Shown piece by piece: positions 18,284-27,292 of a DNA stretch of 64,000 nt. The DNA is from Rhodococcus sp. P-2 (lineage in GTDB: Bacteria; Actinomycetota; Actinomycetes; Mycobacteriales; Mycobacteriaceae), in NCBI RefSeq assembly GCF_016598535.1, contig NZ_CP066779.1, forward strand, positions 310,001-374,000, read 5' to 3'. The translations under genes were made by a program, and so were the position numbers. The number at the start of each line of letters is the position of its first letter. Position 1 is the first letter of the stretch. The notes under the pieces were generated by a model, which saw nothing but the letters and a program-made list of their open reading frames with translations, searched no databases and was not told the origin of the DNA.

Positions 18284-18891
18284 TCGATACCCCGTTGACC
18301 CTTTCGGCCGGCATCCATGGGGTGCTTGATCTTGGTCATCTCGGTCACGAGGTCGGCGGCGTCGATCAGCGCCTGCGGGGCGTCGCGTCCCGTGATGACT
18401 ACATGCTGGTTGCCCGGACGATCGCGCAGTGTCTGCACGACCTCGTCGACGTCGACCCAACCCCACTTGAGTGGGTAGGTGAACTCGTCGAGGACATAGA
18501 ATCGATGTTCCTCGCCCGCAAGCCTTCTCGCGATCTCCTGCCAACCCTCAGCGGCAGCAGCGGCATGGTCTTCTTCGCTACCGGCCTTGCGTGTCCACGA
18601 CCAGCCCTCGCCCATCTTGTGCCACTGCACCGGCCCACCGACACCGGTTTCGTCATGCAGGTTTCCGAGGGCGCGGAATGCGGCTTCCTCACCGACCTTC
18701 CACTTGGCGCTCTTCACGAATTGGAAGACGCCGATGTCGAAGCCCTGGTTCCAGGCGCGCAGCGCCATGCCGAAAGCGGCAGTGGACTTGCCCTTTCCAG
18801 GGCCGGTGTGTACGGCGAGCACCGGTGCGTTGCGACGCTGACGCGTGGTCAGACCGTCGTCGGGAACTGTCTCGGGAACACCCTTAGGCAT
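18277..18891 (-). CDS. cobO: Cob(I)yrinic acid a,c-diamide adenosyltransferase
   Basis: A 204-residue CobO/BtuR-type corrinoid adenosyltransferase, which transfers the adenosyl group of ATP to reduced cobalt. The P-loop variant HTGPGKGKSTAAFGMALRA lies near residues 27-46, followed by VFQFVKS and the VLDEFTYPLKWGWVD segment. The C-terminal HVVITGRDAPQALIDAADLVTEM is characteristic. Length and motifs are complete. It starts 22 bases after the chelatase stop and overlaps cobB, so it is the second gene of the riboswitch-controlled operon. Confidence 0.96.
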   Translation of the reverse strand: MPKGVPETVPDDGLTTRQRRNAPVLAVHTGPGKGKSTAAFGMALRAWNQGFDIGVFQFVKSAKWKVGEEAAFRALGNLHDETGVGGPVQWHKMGEGWSWTRKAGSEEDHAAAAAEGWQEIARRLAGEEHRFYVLDEFTYPLKWGWVDVDEVVQTLRDRPGNQHVVITGRDAPQALIDAADLVTEMTKIKHPMDAGRKGQRGIEW

Positions 18892-18912
18892 CGTGAACTC
18901 CTGAGCTGGGAT

Positions 18913-20877
18913 CTAGGCTGCGGCGCGGACGACACCCGCGACCTGCTGCGCTGACAATTCGGCAAGGCGGACGTAACCGCCACGTAGTTCTCGGGCCAAC
19001 TCGGCTGCCAACCCCAGACGCACGAGGCCGGTCTCGCAATCGACGACGATGGACGCGACAGACGCGTCGGCAAGAAGGTGCGCGGCGACACGGGCGCGAT
19101 GCAGCGCATCCTTGCCGCCGGTAGCCCGGCCGTCCGTGAGCGTGACGACGAGGGCTCGACGCTGCGGATCACGAAGACGCTCCCGCAGAACCACCTCACG
19201 GGCACGCAGGAAGCCCTCCGCGAGTGGCGATTTGCCGCCGGTACGCATGGACTGCAGACGACGAACAGCGATGTCCACCGACGACGTCGGCGGCAGTACG
19301 AGCTCGGCCTCGCGACCACGGACCGTGATGACGGCGACCTTGTCGCGGCGCTGATAAGCGTCGCGCAGCAGCGACACAACCGCACCGGTGACCGCTGAGA
19401 GCCGATCGCGTGCCGCCATCGACCCCGAGGCGTCCACAACGAAGACGATCAGATTGCCTTCTCGCCCTTCACGAATCGCGCCACGCAGATCGGCAGGTGC
19501 CAGCCGTAAGCGTCCTGCGGTACGACCGCGCGCAACTTGGGACTCGGCTGCGGCGAAGACCGTGCTCGTCAGATGCAATCCGTGGCCACGTTCCCGCGTG
19601 GACCGCACGACCCGTCCGCGGGACGACATGGACCGCGAGCGGCGTCCCGGTGCACCTTCGCCGACGCCAGGAACCTCGAGGAGCTTGGCCTTGAATTCGC
19701 CGGCCGGAGGTGCCGAAGGTCGATCGGTGGCGCGTACTCCCCCACCAGGTCCGTCAGGGCCTTCCGGGCCGTCGTCGTCCGGACCCTCGTCGTCCGGACC
19801 GCCGTCTTCGGGGCCACCCTCTTCCGGGCCAAGGTCTTCGTCAGGGCCACGGTCTTCGGGACTCTCGGGAGGTTCGGGCTCTCCGTCGCGCGCGTCGTCC
19901 TCGACCTGAGACTGGGCGTCCTGATCGGCCTGCTCGAGTGCATCGTCCAACTGCTGCTGGTCCAAGCCCGGCTCGTCGAACGGATCACGGCGGCGGCGAT
20001 GCGGCAGCGTCAGTTCCGCCGCTACCCGCACGTCCTCCGCAGTGACCTCAGTGTCGCCTCGCCACGCGGCGTGGGCGGTCGCGGTGCGCGCGAGCACCAA
20101 GTCTGCGCGCATTCCGTCGACGTCGAACGACGCACACAGCGAGGCGATACGTCGCAGCTCCCGATTGCTCAGCTCGACCGAATCCAGCTTCTCACGCGCC
20201 GTGAGGATTTCGGCTGCCAACTCGTGATCGGCTGATTCGTACCGAGCGACAAATGCCTCGGGGTCACGCTCGTAGTCGAGGCGGCGACGCACCACTTCCA
20301 TGCGCACGTCGACGTCGCGGGAAGCTGCGACGTCGACAGCCAGACCGAATCGGTCCAACAACTGCGGACGTAGTTCTCCCTCTTCGGGATTCATCGTGCC
20401 GACGAGTACGAACTTGGCCGGGTGCGAATGGGAGATGCCGTCACGCTCGATGTGGACCCGGCCCATCGCCGCGGCGTCGAGAAGCACGTCGACCAGGTGG
20501 TCGTGAAGCAGATTCACCTCGTCGACGTACAGAACACCCTGGTGAGCGGCGGCAAGCAGGCCCGGTTGGAAAGCGCGCTCACCGTCACGGAGAACTTTCT
20601 CGAGGTCGATCGAGCCGATAACTCGGTCTTCGGTGGCGCCGACGGGCAGTTCCACCAAGCGGGCCGGTCGCATCGTTCCGGCGTCGTCGACCGCGGGCAG
20701 CAGCGCAGTCAGCGCGCGCACGACCGTCGACTTGGCAGTTCCCTTCTCACCGCGGACCAGGACTCCACCGATCCCCGGATGCACCGCACACAGGATCAGC
20801 GCCAATCGCAATTGATCCTGGCCGACCACAGCACTGAACGGGAAGCCCGCCACTGGTCGATCTTCTTCACTTCGCAC
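18913..20877 (-). CDS. Fused ChlI/ChlD-type metal chelatase (putative cobaltochelatase subunit)
   Basis: A 654-residue protein joining a magnesium-chelatase-type AAA+ domain to a VWA domain. The AAA+ part (about 1-310) has Walker [10 protein letters not shown], Walker [11 protein letters not shown] and the [19 protein letters not shown] segment. A Pro/Asp/Glu/Gly-rich linker follows (about 330-380). The C-terminal VWA domain has the MIDAS motif [10 protein letters not shown] with a distal [13 protein letters not shown]. Such proteins energise metal insertion; with cobalamin neighbours this one probably serves cobalt insertion with a CobN not in the window. GTG 20877 has GGAGGG eight bases upstream (20886-20891). 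First gene of the operon, preceded by a cobalamin riboswitch. Confidence 0.92.
   Translation of the reverse strand: MRSEEDRPVAGFPFSAVVGQDQLRLALILCAVHPGIGGVLVRGEKGTAKSTVVRALTALLPAVDDAGTMRPARLVELPVGATEDRVIGSIDLEKVLRDGERAFQPGLLAAAHQGVLYVDEVNLLHDHLVDVLLDAAAMGRVHIERDGISHSHPAKFVLVGTMNPEEGELRPQLLDRFGLAVDVAASRDVDVRMEVVRRRLDYERDPEAFVARYESADHELAAEILTAREKLDSVELSNRELRRIASLCASFDVDGMRADLVLARTATAHAAWRGDTEVTAEDVRVAAELTLPHRRRRDPFDEPGLDQQQLDDALEQADQDAQSQVEDDARDGEPEPPESPEDRGPDEDLGPEEGGPEDGGPDDEGPDDDGPEGPDGPGGGVRATDRPSAPPAGEFKAKLLEVPGVGEGAPGRRSRSMSSRGRVVRSTRERGHGLHLTSTVFAAAESQVARGRTAGRLRLAPADLRGAIREGREGNLIVFVVDASGSMAARDRLSAVTGAVVSLLRDAYQRRDKVAVITVRGREAELVLPPTSSVDIAVRRLQSMRTGGKSPLAEGFLRAREVVLRERLRDPQRRALVVTLTDGRATGGKDALHRARVAAHLLADASVASIVVDCETGLVRLGLAAELARELRGGYVRLAELSAQQVAGVVRAAA
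19741..19890 (-). repeat. Coding low-complexity Pro/Asp/Glu/Gly tract
   Basis: Within the chelatase gene, this stretch consists of degenerate GGP-(D/E)n units (for example [18 protein letters not shown]) that appear as repeated ccgtc/ccggacc words on the plus strand. It encodes the flexible acidic linker between the AAA+ and VWA domains, a region known to be acidic and Pro-rich in ChlD/BchD. Unit number is likely to vary between strains. Confidence 0.75.
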
Positions 20878-20899
20878 GTCGATATCCCTCCACCTCTCG

Positions 20900-21043
20900 G
20901 TTTCCTCGCCGAGAATTTGGCTGCACTCGAATGTCGCGGCAACCTGGCTGAGATCTCCCGGTCAATCGGTAGAGGAGAGATCTTTCACAGTGGCGGGACC
21001 GCGCCTGGATCGAACAGGACTTCCCCGCGAGCATTCGGTATCG
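20900..21043 (-). promoter_or_regulatory. Cobalamin riboswitch (AdoCbl-type leader)
   Basis: Reading the minus strand, the leader contains GGGAAGTCC, then GGTCCCGCCACTGTGA at about 21000-20985, and the B12-box-like segment AGCCAGGTTGCCGCGA at about 20950-20935. These are the conserved core words of cobalamin riboswitches and occur in the correct order and spacing. Immediately after them TCTCGG (8-base loop) CCGAGA (20914-20895) forms a 6-bp hairpin directly in front of the GGAGGG Shine-Dalgarno sequence of the chelatase gene, so control is probably at translation initiation. Adenosylcobalamin binding should repress the cobalamin operon. Confidence 0.88.
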
Positions 21044-21085
21044 AAAAAACCCTAGTCGGCTCACTTTCCCATGAGCCGACCAGGG
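21044..21085 (-). terminator. Intrinsic terminator downstream of the GNAT gene
   Basis: A 14-base inverted repeat with one mismatch (21050-21063 with 21072-21085, 8-base loop) is followed on the minus strand by six T residues (complement of AAAAAA at 21044-21049). It lies 16 bases past the GNAT stop and immediately before the cobalamin riboswitch, insulating the cobalamin operon from mqo-side transcription. Confidence 0.9.
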
Positions 21086-21101
21086 TCAAATCTCCGACGA
21101 A

Positions 21102-21578
21102 CTAGCTGACAGCCACGAAAGGCTCTCCCCCACCACGACGCATCGGGGTGTGCGGGATGCCGTCTTCGATGAACTCTTCGCCGTCGGCCTTGAACCCGTG
21201 CTTGGCGTACATCTCGACCAGGTAGGTCTGGGCGTTGATCCGACACGGCGCTTCGCCGACCTCGGCCAGCGCAGCCTGCAGCAGTCGGGTCGTATGCCCC
21301 TGTCCACGAGCCTGACGCGACGTGCAGAGACGTCCGATTCGGAAGCTCTTGTTTCCGTCGTCGTGCTCTTCGAGCAGACGGAGTGTGCACACCACCTGGC
21401 CGTCCTGCTCGAGCCAGAAGTGGCGGGTTTCCGTCAGCAGGTCCCGCCCGTCCAACTCGGGATACGGGCAGGCCTGCTCGACGACAAAGACCTCCACTCG
21501 AAGCTTCAACAACTCGTAGAAGGTCTTGTTGTCGAGGTCGAGTGCCCATGAACGCTTCAAAGCTGCTGTTGCCGTCAT
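21102..21578 (-). CDS. GNAT family N-acetyltransferase (ElaA-like)
   Basis: A 158-residue acetyl-CoA-dependent acyltransferase resembling ElaA. The N-terminal ALDLDNKTFYELLKLRVEVFVVEQACPYPE pattern is typical of that subgroup (FYxLLxLRxxVFVVEQxCxYxE). The acetyl-CoA binding motif A is IGRLCTSRQARGQGHTTRLL, and the C-terminal YLVEMYAKHGFKADGEEFIEDGIPH also matches. ATG 21578 was chosen; upstream codons run into mqo sequence. The gene is 12 bases downstream of mqo and closed by a strong terminator, so it is probably co-transcribed with mqo. The acceptor is unknown. Confidence 0.88.
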   Translation of the reverse strand: MTATAALKRSWALDLDNKTFYELLKLRVEVFVVEQACPYPELDGRDLLTETRHFWLEQDGQVVCTLRLLEEHDDGNKSFRIGRLCTSRQARGQGHTTRLLQAALAEVGEAPCRINAQTYLVEMYAKHGFKADGEEFIEDGIPHTPMRRGGGEPFVAVS

Positions 21579-21589
21579 GGGTTGGACTA

Positions 21590-23128
21590 TCACACAGTCG
21601 CGGCGGTATCCGCGACCGGAGCCGATTGGGAAGCACCGGCAGAATCGAGTTCGAGAACCTTCGAGGACCAATCCCAGACCTGGTTGAACAGGCCTTCGTT
21701 GTCAGTGAGTTTGACGCCGATGGACGGAACCATCTCGCGAAGCTTGCCCTTCCAACCCTGGAACTCGGTCGGGAAGCAGCGCTCGAGCACGTCCAGCATC
21801 GCCGGAACGGCCGTCGACGCACCGGGCGAAGCACCGAGCAGGCCGGCGATGGAACCGTCCTCAGCGGCGACCACAGCGGTGCCGAATTCGAGAACACCAC
21901 CCTTGCCCTTGGCCCGGCGGATCACCTGGACACGCTGGCCGGCGGTGATGAGTTCCCAGTCCTGCGCCTGCGCCTTGGGCGCGAATTCACGCAGATCCCA
22001 GATGCGACCGGCTTCGTTCTTGGCGAGCTCGCTGACCAGGTACTTGACCAGGCCGAGCTCGCTGACACCGACGCCGAGCATCGAGAGGATGTTGTTCGGC
22101 TTGACCGAGCCGGGCAGGTCCGTGACGCGACCCTGCTTGAGGAACTTCGGCGACCAACCGGCGTACGGGCCGAACAGCAGACCCGGCTTGTTGCCGATGA
22201 CACGGGTGTCGAGGTGAGGCACCGACATGGGCGGGGCGCCGACAGCAGCCTTGCCGTAGACCTTGGCGCTGTGCTGGTCGATGAGTTCGGGGTTGGTGCA
22301 GCGCAGGAAAGCGCCGCTGACCGGGAAGCCGCCGAAGCCCTTGGCTTCCTTGATGCCCGACTTCTGCAGCAGGTGCAGGGCGCCGCCACCGGCACCGACG
22401 AACACGAAGCGCGAGCGAACGGTGCGCTTTTCACCGGTACGACGGTTGGTGACCTTGACGGTCCAGGACTTGTCCGAGTTCTGGGTCAGGTTGGTGACCT
22501 CGTGGCCGAAGTACATCTTGCCGCCGGTCTTACCGATGTAGCCGATGAGCTGCTTGGTGAGCGCTCCGAAATCGACGTCGGTGCCGTCTTGGCTCCAGTT
22601 CAGGGCGATGGGATCCGAGAAGTCGCGTCCCTTGGCCATGAGTGGCAAACGCTTGCTGAACTCGGCCGGATCGTCGATGTATTCCATGCCGCGGAAGAGC
22701 GTGTGGCCGGCAAGTGCGTCGTAGCGAGCACGCAAGTACTTGGCGTTGGCCTCACCGTGAACGAAGCTCACGTGTGCGATGGGGTTGATGAATTCCTTGG
22801 GCTGAGTCAGGACGCCCTGCTCGACCGCGTGTGCCCAGAACTGGCGGGACACCTGGAACTGCTCGTTGACGTTGACGGCCTTCTTGATGTCGACCGTGCC
22901 GTCCGAGTTCTCCGGGGTGTAATTGAGCTCACACAGGGCGGAGTGACCGGTTCCCGCGTTGTTCCAGGGGTCGCTGCTCTCGGCTGCGACGGCATCGAGC
23001 CGCTCGAAGGTCGAGATCGACCAATCGGGCTGCAGCTGGCGCAGCAATGCGCCCAGCGTGGCGCTCATGATGCCTGCGCCCACGAGCACTACATCCGTCT
23101 TCGTCTCTACCGCGTTCTGATTCGACAC
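21590..23128 (-). CDS. mqo: Malate:quinone oxidoreductase
   Basis: A 512-residue FAD-dependent peripheral membrane enzyme that oxidises malate to oxaloacetate and reduces the quinone pool, replacing or supplementing NAD-malate dehydrogenase in the TCA cycle. The FAD motif is [24 protein letters not shown] near residues 14-37; [17 protein letters not shown] and the later [21 protein letters not shown] are family signatures. Length is usual. The ATG start MSNQNAVE is at 23128. It is divergent from the alpha/beta hydrolase gene with a 146-base spacer and probably shares a transcript with the GNAT gene. Confidence 0.96.
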   Translation of the reverse strand: MSNQNAVETKTDVVLVGAGIMSATLGALLRQLQPDWSISTFERLDAVAAESSDPWNNAGTGHSALCELNYTPENSDGTVDIKKAVNVNEQFQVSRQFWAHAVEQGVLTQPKEFINPIAHVSFVHGEANAKYLRARYDALAGHTLFRGMEYIDDPAEFSKRLPLMAKGRDFSDPIALNWSQDGTDVDFGALTKQLIGYIGKTGGKMYFGHEVTNLTQNSDKSWTVKVTNRRTGEKRTVRSRFVFVGAGGGALHLLQKSGIKEAKGFGGFPVSGAFLRCTNPELIDQHSAKVYGKAAVGAPPMSVPHLDTRVIGNKPGLLFGPYAGWSPKFLKQGRVTDLPGSVKPNNILSMLGVGVSELGLVKYLVSELAKNEAGRIWDLREFAPKAQAQDWELITAGQRVQVIRRAKGKGGVLEFGTAVVAAEDGSIAGLLGASPGASTAVPAMLDVLERCFPTEFQGWKGKLREMVPSIGVKLTDNEGLFNQVWDWSSKVLELDSAGASQSAPVADTAATV

Positions 23129-23274
23129 TGGAGAATCGACTTCCTTGTCATTAGCCGTGCGCGCATCCGCCTGCTGTGTTACGCCGAATAGGTTACCCGT
23201 GCGTACTCGCGCGGTTCACCACCCCCAATTGTGCTCTACAACGCGCACCCGAAACGACGATTAGATTGTGATTT

Positions 23275-24324
23275 GTGACTACTTGGGTTCCAGACGTCCT
23301 CGGTGACGGATATCAGCAGCTGACGATCCCCCTCGGAACGGATCCGGACGGCGAAGGCGAGGTGGACGCAACACTGGTCCGCTACCAACCGCAGAAGGAG
23401 GCGGTGAAGACACGTCGTGCCGTCTTGTACGTGCACGGCTTCACCGACTACTTCTTCCAGAAGCACCTGGCCGAGCATTTCGCCGAACAGGGTTACGCGT
23501 TCTTCGCACTCGATCTGCGTAAGTGCGGGCGCTCCCTCAAGCCGGGGCACACAGCTCATTACGTCTCCGACCTTGCGCTCTACGACGCCGAACTGAACGA
23601 AGCGCTGCGCATCGTCCGCAGCGAGACCGAGGGCAGCGAGGTGTTGCTCATGGCGCACTCCACCGGCGGTCTGATCGTTCCGCTCTGGCTGAACCGTTTG
23701 CAGCGCAAGCCCGGTGGCAGCGCCGGAGCCGGAATCTGCGGGCTGGTCCTCAACAGCCCGTGGTTCGACCTTCAGGGGCCTTCGGTAGTTCGCAACGTCG
23801 GCACTACAGCGATCGACGCCCTCGGACGAGTGTCGGCAAAGACCGTGATCCCGGGAACGGGACTACCGACTTACGGTTCCAGTCTTCATGTTTCGGCCAA
23901 CGGCGTCTGGGATTACAACCTCGATTGGAAGCCACTGGCCGGCTGCCCCGTCACCTTCGGGTGGATGCGCGCGGTTCGAGCGGGTCACGCGAAACTTCAC
24001 CGCGGCCTCGACATCGGAGTGCCTGCGCTGATCCTGCGCTCGAAGAAGTCGCAGTTCGCGAAGGCGTACAACCCGAGCGTCGACCTCGCCGATTCCGTTC
24101 TCGACGTCAAGCAGATCGCACGCTGGGCGGGGTGCCTCGGCGATCGCACCACTATCGTCCCGATCGACGGCGCCCGCCACGACGTGTTCCTTTCCACCGA
24201 GAAGCCCTTGGCCACAGCCTTTTCCGAACTCGATCTGTGGTTGGAGTGGCTCGACGGCCACCTCACCCCGGCCGCGGAAAGTTCGGCAAGCACAGCAAGC
24301 AACACACAGGAGATCGCGCAGTGA
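23275..24324 (+). CDS. Alpha/beta hydrolase (lysophospholipase-like)
   Basis: A 349-residue serine hydrolase. The HG of [11 protein letters not shown] supplies the oxyanion region, the nucleophile Ser is in [15 protein letters not shown] (near residue 128), and the late [11 protein letters not shown] carries the catalytic His. It resembles the monoacylglycerol lipase/lysophospholipase branch. The GTG start has no upstream Shine-Dalgarno sequence, and TTAGATTGT lies directly before it, so the message may be leaderless. Its stop overlaps the mycothione reductase start (GTGA), indicating coupling. The substrate could be an ester linked to thiol metabolism or lipids; unresolved. Confidence 0.88.
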   Translation: MTTWVPDVLGDGYQQLTIPLGTDPDGEGEVDATLVRYQPQKEAVKTRRAVLYVHGFTDYFFQKHLAEHFAEQGYAFFALDLRKCGRSLKPGHTAHYVSDLALYDAELNEALRIVRSETEGSEVLLMAHSTGGLIVPLWLNRLQRKPGGSAGAGICGLVLNSPWFDLQGPSVVRNVGTTAIDALGRVSAKTVIPGTGLPTYGSSLHVSANGVWDYNLDWKPLAGCPVTFGWMRAVRAGHAKLHRGLDIGVPALILRSKKSQFAKAYNPSVDLADSVLDVKQIARWAGCLGDRTTIVPIDGARHDVFLSTEKPLATAFSELDLWLEWLDGHLTPAAESSASTASNTQEIAQ

Positions 24325-25697
24325 CGCACTACGACCTTGCAATCATCGGCAGCGGATCCGGAAACTCGCTGCCCGACGAGCGGTTCGACGGCAAGAAGAT
24401 CGCAATCCTCGAAGAGGGCACCTTCGGCGGAACGTGCCTCAATGTCGGGTGCATTCCGACCAAGATGTTCGTCTACGCCGCCGAGGTGGCACGCACCATC
24501 ACCACTGCCGAGAAGTACGGGGTCGACGCCACGCTCGACGGCGTCCGTTGGTCCGACATCGTCAAGCGCGTCTTCGGCCGCATCGATCCCATTTCTGCAG
24601 GTGGAGAGCGGTACCGCAGCGAAGACAGCCCCAACACCACCGTCTATCGCGGCCACGCCACGTTCACCGGCGACAAGACGATCGACACCGGAACCGGCGA
24701 GACCATCACCGCTGACCAGGTGGTCATCGCAGCCGGTTCACGTCCGATCATCCCGGAAGAGATCGCGTCGAGTGGTGTGAAGTACTACACCAACGAAGAC
24801 ATCATGCGACTGCCGGAACTCCCTGAACACCTCGTGATCGTAGGCTCCGGATTCATTGCCACCGAGTTCGCACACGTGTTCTCCGCGTTGGGTTCTCGCG
24901 TTTCGATCATCGGTCGCAGCCAGAGACTGCTGCGGCACCTCGACGACGAGATCTCCGAGCGCTTCACCGAGTTGGCCGAACAGAAGTGGGACGTCCATCT
25001 GGGCTCCCCCCTCACGTCGGTACGCGGCGACGGCGACAACATTGCCGTCGAACTGGCAAACGGCACAGTCGTTTCCGGTGATGTCCTCCTCGTCGCGGTG
25101 GGTCGGCAGCCCAACGGCGATCTACTCGGCCTCGACAAGGCCGGAGTCGAACTCGACGACAAGGGCTCGATCGTGGTCGACGAATACCAACGCACCACCG
25201 CCGAGGGTGTCTTCGCGCTCGGTGACGTCTCCTCGCCCTACCAACTCAAGCACGTCGCCAATCACGAAGCGCGAGTCGTTCAGCACAACCTGCTCCAGGA
25301 CGCGTGGAAGGACACGTCCGGGCTTCGCAGCACCGATCACCGCTTCGTACCCGCTGCAGTGTTCACCGACCCTCAGATCGCCGATGTCGGAATGACCGAG
25401 AAGCAGGCTCGCGACGCCGGACTCGACATCACGGTCAAGGTGCAGGCATACGGCGACGTCGCGTACGGCTGGGCGATGGAAGATCAGGAGGGCATCTGCA
25501 AGGTGATCGCCGAGCGCGGCACCGGACGCATCCTCGGAGCCCACGTCATGGGTACGCAGGCCCCGACCGTCATCCAGCCGCTCATCCAGGCGATGAGCTT
25601 CGGTTTGTCAGCTCAGGACATGGCCCGCGGCCAGTACTGGATCCACCCGGCCCTGGCCGAAGTCGTCGAGAATGCACTGCTCGGCCTCGACATCTGA
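24321..25697 (+). CDS. mtr: Mycothione reductase
   Basis: A 458-residue NADPH-dependent flavoprotein disulfide reductase that regenerates mycothiol from mycothione in the actinobacterial cytosol. It has the FAD motif [16 protein letters not shown], the redox-active disulfide [13 protein letters not shown] (residues 36-48), an NADPH-binding [15 protein letters not shown], and the C-terminal [12 protein letters not shown] with the catalytic His. The [10 protein letters not shown] variant is typical of mycothione reductases and separates them from lipoamide dehydrogenases. The GTG start has AGGAG upstream and overlaps the alpha/beta hydrolase stop. Followed by a strong hairpin terminator. Confidence 0.95.
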   Translation: MTHYDLAIIGSGSGNSLPDERFDGKKIAILEEGTFGGTCLNVGCIPTKMFVYAAEVARTITTAEKYGVDATLDGVRWSDIVKRVFGRIDPISAGGERYRSEDSPNTTVYRGHATFTGDKTIDTGTGETITADQVVIAAGSRPIIPEEIASSGVKYYTNEDIMRLPELPEHLVIVGSGFIATEFAHVFSALGSRVSIIGRSQRLLRHLDDEISERFTELAEQKWDVHLGSPLTSVRGDGDNIAVELANGTVVSGDVLLVAVGRQPNGDLLGLDKAGVELDDKGSIVVDEYQRTTAEGVFALGDVSSPYQLKHVANHEARVVQHNLLQDAWKDTSGLRSTDHRFVPAAVFTDPQIADVGMTEKQARDAGLDITVKVQAYGDVAYGWAMEDQEGICKVIAERGTGRILGAHVMGTQAPTVIQPLIQAMSFGLSAQDMARGQYWIHPALAEVVENALLGLDI

Positions 25698-25720
25698 CCA
25701 CGACCAACCCGCATGACGCC

Positions 25721-25762
25721 GACAAGGCGGGCACTCCACATAGTGGGAGTGCCCGCCTTGTC
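25721..25762. terminator. Hairpin terminator between convergent genes
   Basis: A perfect 17-bp inverted repeat (25721-25737 with 25746-25762) with an 8-base loop lies between mtr and the convergent alpha/beta hydrolase-like gene. There is no U tract, but the stem is very stable and placed to stop transcription in both directions. Confidence 0.8.
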
Positions 25763-25775
25763 GTAGGTCAGAGTG

Positions 25776-26387
25776 TCACCAGGGGCTGGTACGCAGCACG
25801 ATCTCGGTTGCGAGTTCGGCCGGTGCCGACTTCACGACGTCGTCGACACCCGGAAGTTCCGTCACGCGAAAGTCGGAGTACACGAAACGACCACTGGCGT
25901 CGGCGATGGCCCGTCCTCCACTGCCCACGACGACGGTGGTCGGAACCTCGACCGGCGGAACGCCGGCAAGATCGCTCGCCGACGGGTGACCACGGTCCAC
26001 GGCGATCAAACTCGCGAAGCGGCCGAACTGACGTGCAGCCAACAGCCACGCGAGATCGGCACCCTCCCGGTGACCGACCAGATTCACCCAGGCGATGTTC
26101 AACTCGTCCAGCAGTACCACTGCCGAGGTCTCGTCGAGATTCTCGATCGATTCCACCGCGACGGTCCGCAGATCCGAATGATGCAGTCGCTCACACACAT
26201 CGTCGTACAAGTCGACGGGGTCGCCCTTGCCGGGAAGCAGGAGTACCGCATGCTTGCTGACCGGCCCGTCGATCCGAACGGTGCACGAACCACTGCCCAC
26301 CGCTACTCGAGTCAATTCCATGTCTGGAAACGGTACGCGATCCACACTGTGGAGGACCCTGGAGTCGACAGAAGTATGACCACTCAT
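25776..26387 (-). CDS. Alpha/beta hydrolase-fold protein lacking the nucleophile
   Basis: About 203 residues. The fold is recognisable from VLLLPGKGDPVDLYDDVCERL (the HGxP-like strand), the nucleophile elbow region WVNLVGHREGADLAWLL and the late VVVGSGGRAIAD strand. In the elbow the canonical G-x-S-x-G has become GHREG: the Ser is replaced by Arg (codon CGG at 26067-26069). The protein is therefore probably not a serine hydrolase and may bind a ligand or have another role. The start is uncertain: ATG 26387 has a weak GGTGG upstream, ATG 26321 starts closer to the conserved part. It is monocistronic, convergent with mtr. Confidence 0.7.
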   Translation of the reverse strand: MSGHTSVDSRVLHSVDRVPFPDMELTRVAVGSGSCTVRIDGPVSKHAVLLLPGKGDPVDLYDDVCERLHHSDLRTVAVESIENLDETSAVVLLDELNIAWVNLVGHREGADLAWLLAARQFGRFASLIAVDRGHPSASDLAGVPPVEVPTTVVVGSGGRAIADASGRFVYSDFRVTELPGVDDVVKSAPAELATEIVLRTSPW

Positions 26388-26564
26388 ACATTCACACCAC
26401 CGCTGCGAGCCCGATTTGTTCGCTCTGTACCCCCTCGTTACCCCCTCCCTTCCGAGCGAAAGTGGCTTTCGGCGCATCTGAGGCGACCGATGTACCGTTC
26501 GCTCGGGTGGGGGTGGGCCGAAGCCCCGGTCGACTGACCAGGCGAACAGCCTCGGTTCAGCTGG

Positions 26565-27230
26565 TCATCGACGTGCCTCGGCACCGGCGGCCGTGAGAAG
26601 CAGAACCAGTGCGTCCGCAGTACGCGTACAGAACGCGTCACCGTCGGCGAGGCCACTCGTGAGGCCCCGCACGATGGTGGTTGCAACGAGAATGTCGAAG
26701 GCCACATCGGCGGTCGACACGATTTCCGCGTCGGCCCGCTCGGGAAATTCGACACGCACGCGCTCGGCGAGCGCGAGCCGGGCCGGGTCTTCCGATCTCC
26801 GAACCAGTTGTTCGTAGGCGCCGTCTTCTTGATGGTAGGCCGACAGCAGGCCGGGAATCGCTGCGCGCGTTGCCGGTTCGGCAACTCTCGCGAGGAACCA
26901 TCTCGTCCAGGCCTGCATGTCGTCACGCAAATTCGACGTGGTCACCGGTAGCGCCGCATCCTGCATTCCGAAGACCGCATCCTCGATGATGGATTCCTTG
27001 GTCGCCCAGCGCCGATAAATTGCGGCAGTGCCCAGTTCGGCCCTTCGCGCGATGGCTGTGATCGTGGTCTTCTGGTAACCCTGCTCCGCCAGCAACTCGC
27101 GGGCGGCGGTGAGGATGGCGTCGTCCACCTGCGGATCTCGAGGGCGCCCCACTCCGACGGTGCCGATACGTCGATCCTTGCGTTGGTCCACAACTGCGGA
27201 CAGTACCCGACCGGTTTCGCCGAAAACCAT
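26565..27230 (-). CDS. TetR family transcriptional regulator
   Basis: About 221 residues. The helix-turn-helix is in ILTAARELLAEQGYQKTTITAIARRAELGTAAIYRRWATKE (about residues 40-80), preceded by a basic segment GVGRPRDP that is shared with the second TetR at 30298. The C-terminal ligand domain is of the TetR_C_11-like type (FLARVAEPATRAAIPGLL). ATG 27230 overlaps an inverted repeat proposed as its operator, so a downstream GTG could be the true start. It is divergent from the DUF7064-like gene and probably represses it together with the phosphotransferase gene. Confidence 0.86.
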   Translation of the reverse strand: MVFGETGRVLSAVVDQRKDRRIGTVGVGRPRDPQVDDAILTAARELLAEQGYQKTTITAIARRAELGTAAIYRRWATKESIIEDAVFGMQDAALPVTTSNLRDDMQAWTRWFLARVAEPATRAAIPGLLSAYHQEDGAYEQLVRRSEDPARLALAERVRVEFPERADAEIVSTADVAFDILVATTIVRGLTSGLADGDAFCTRTADALVLLLTAAGAEARR

Positions 27231-27253
27231 TACGTTGCGTAGCGCTCCGTAAT
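27229..27253. promoter_or_regulatory. Inverted-repeat operator candidate ATTACG-N13-CGTAAT
   Basis: A 6-bp inverted repeat spaced by 13 bases lies between the divergent TetR and DUF7064-like genes and overlaps the first possible TetR start codon. Its size (25 bp) and position are right for an autoregulated TetR operator. Candidate only. Confidence 0.45.
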
Positions 27254-27292
27254 AGATTGTGGACATCCACCCCGTTGACAGAAGGACCTACC

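Noticed and set aside
20422-21105. Plus-strand frame over the cobalamin riboswitch and chelatase start
   Set aside because: The region is explained by the riboswitch, Shine-Dalgarno sequence and chelatase gene on the minus strand.
21383-23191. A 602-codon plus-strand frame across the GNAT gene and mqo
   Set aside because: Antisense shadow of two well-supported genes with strongly biased codons.
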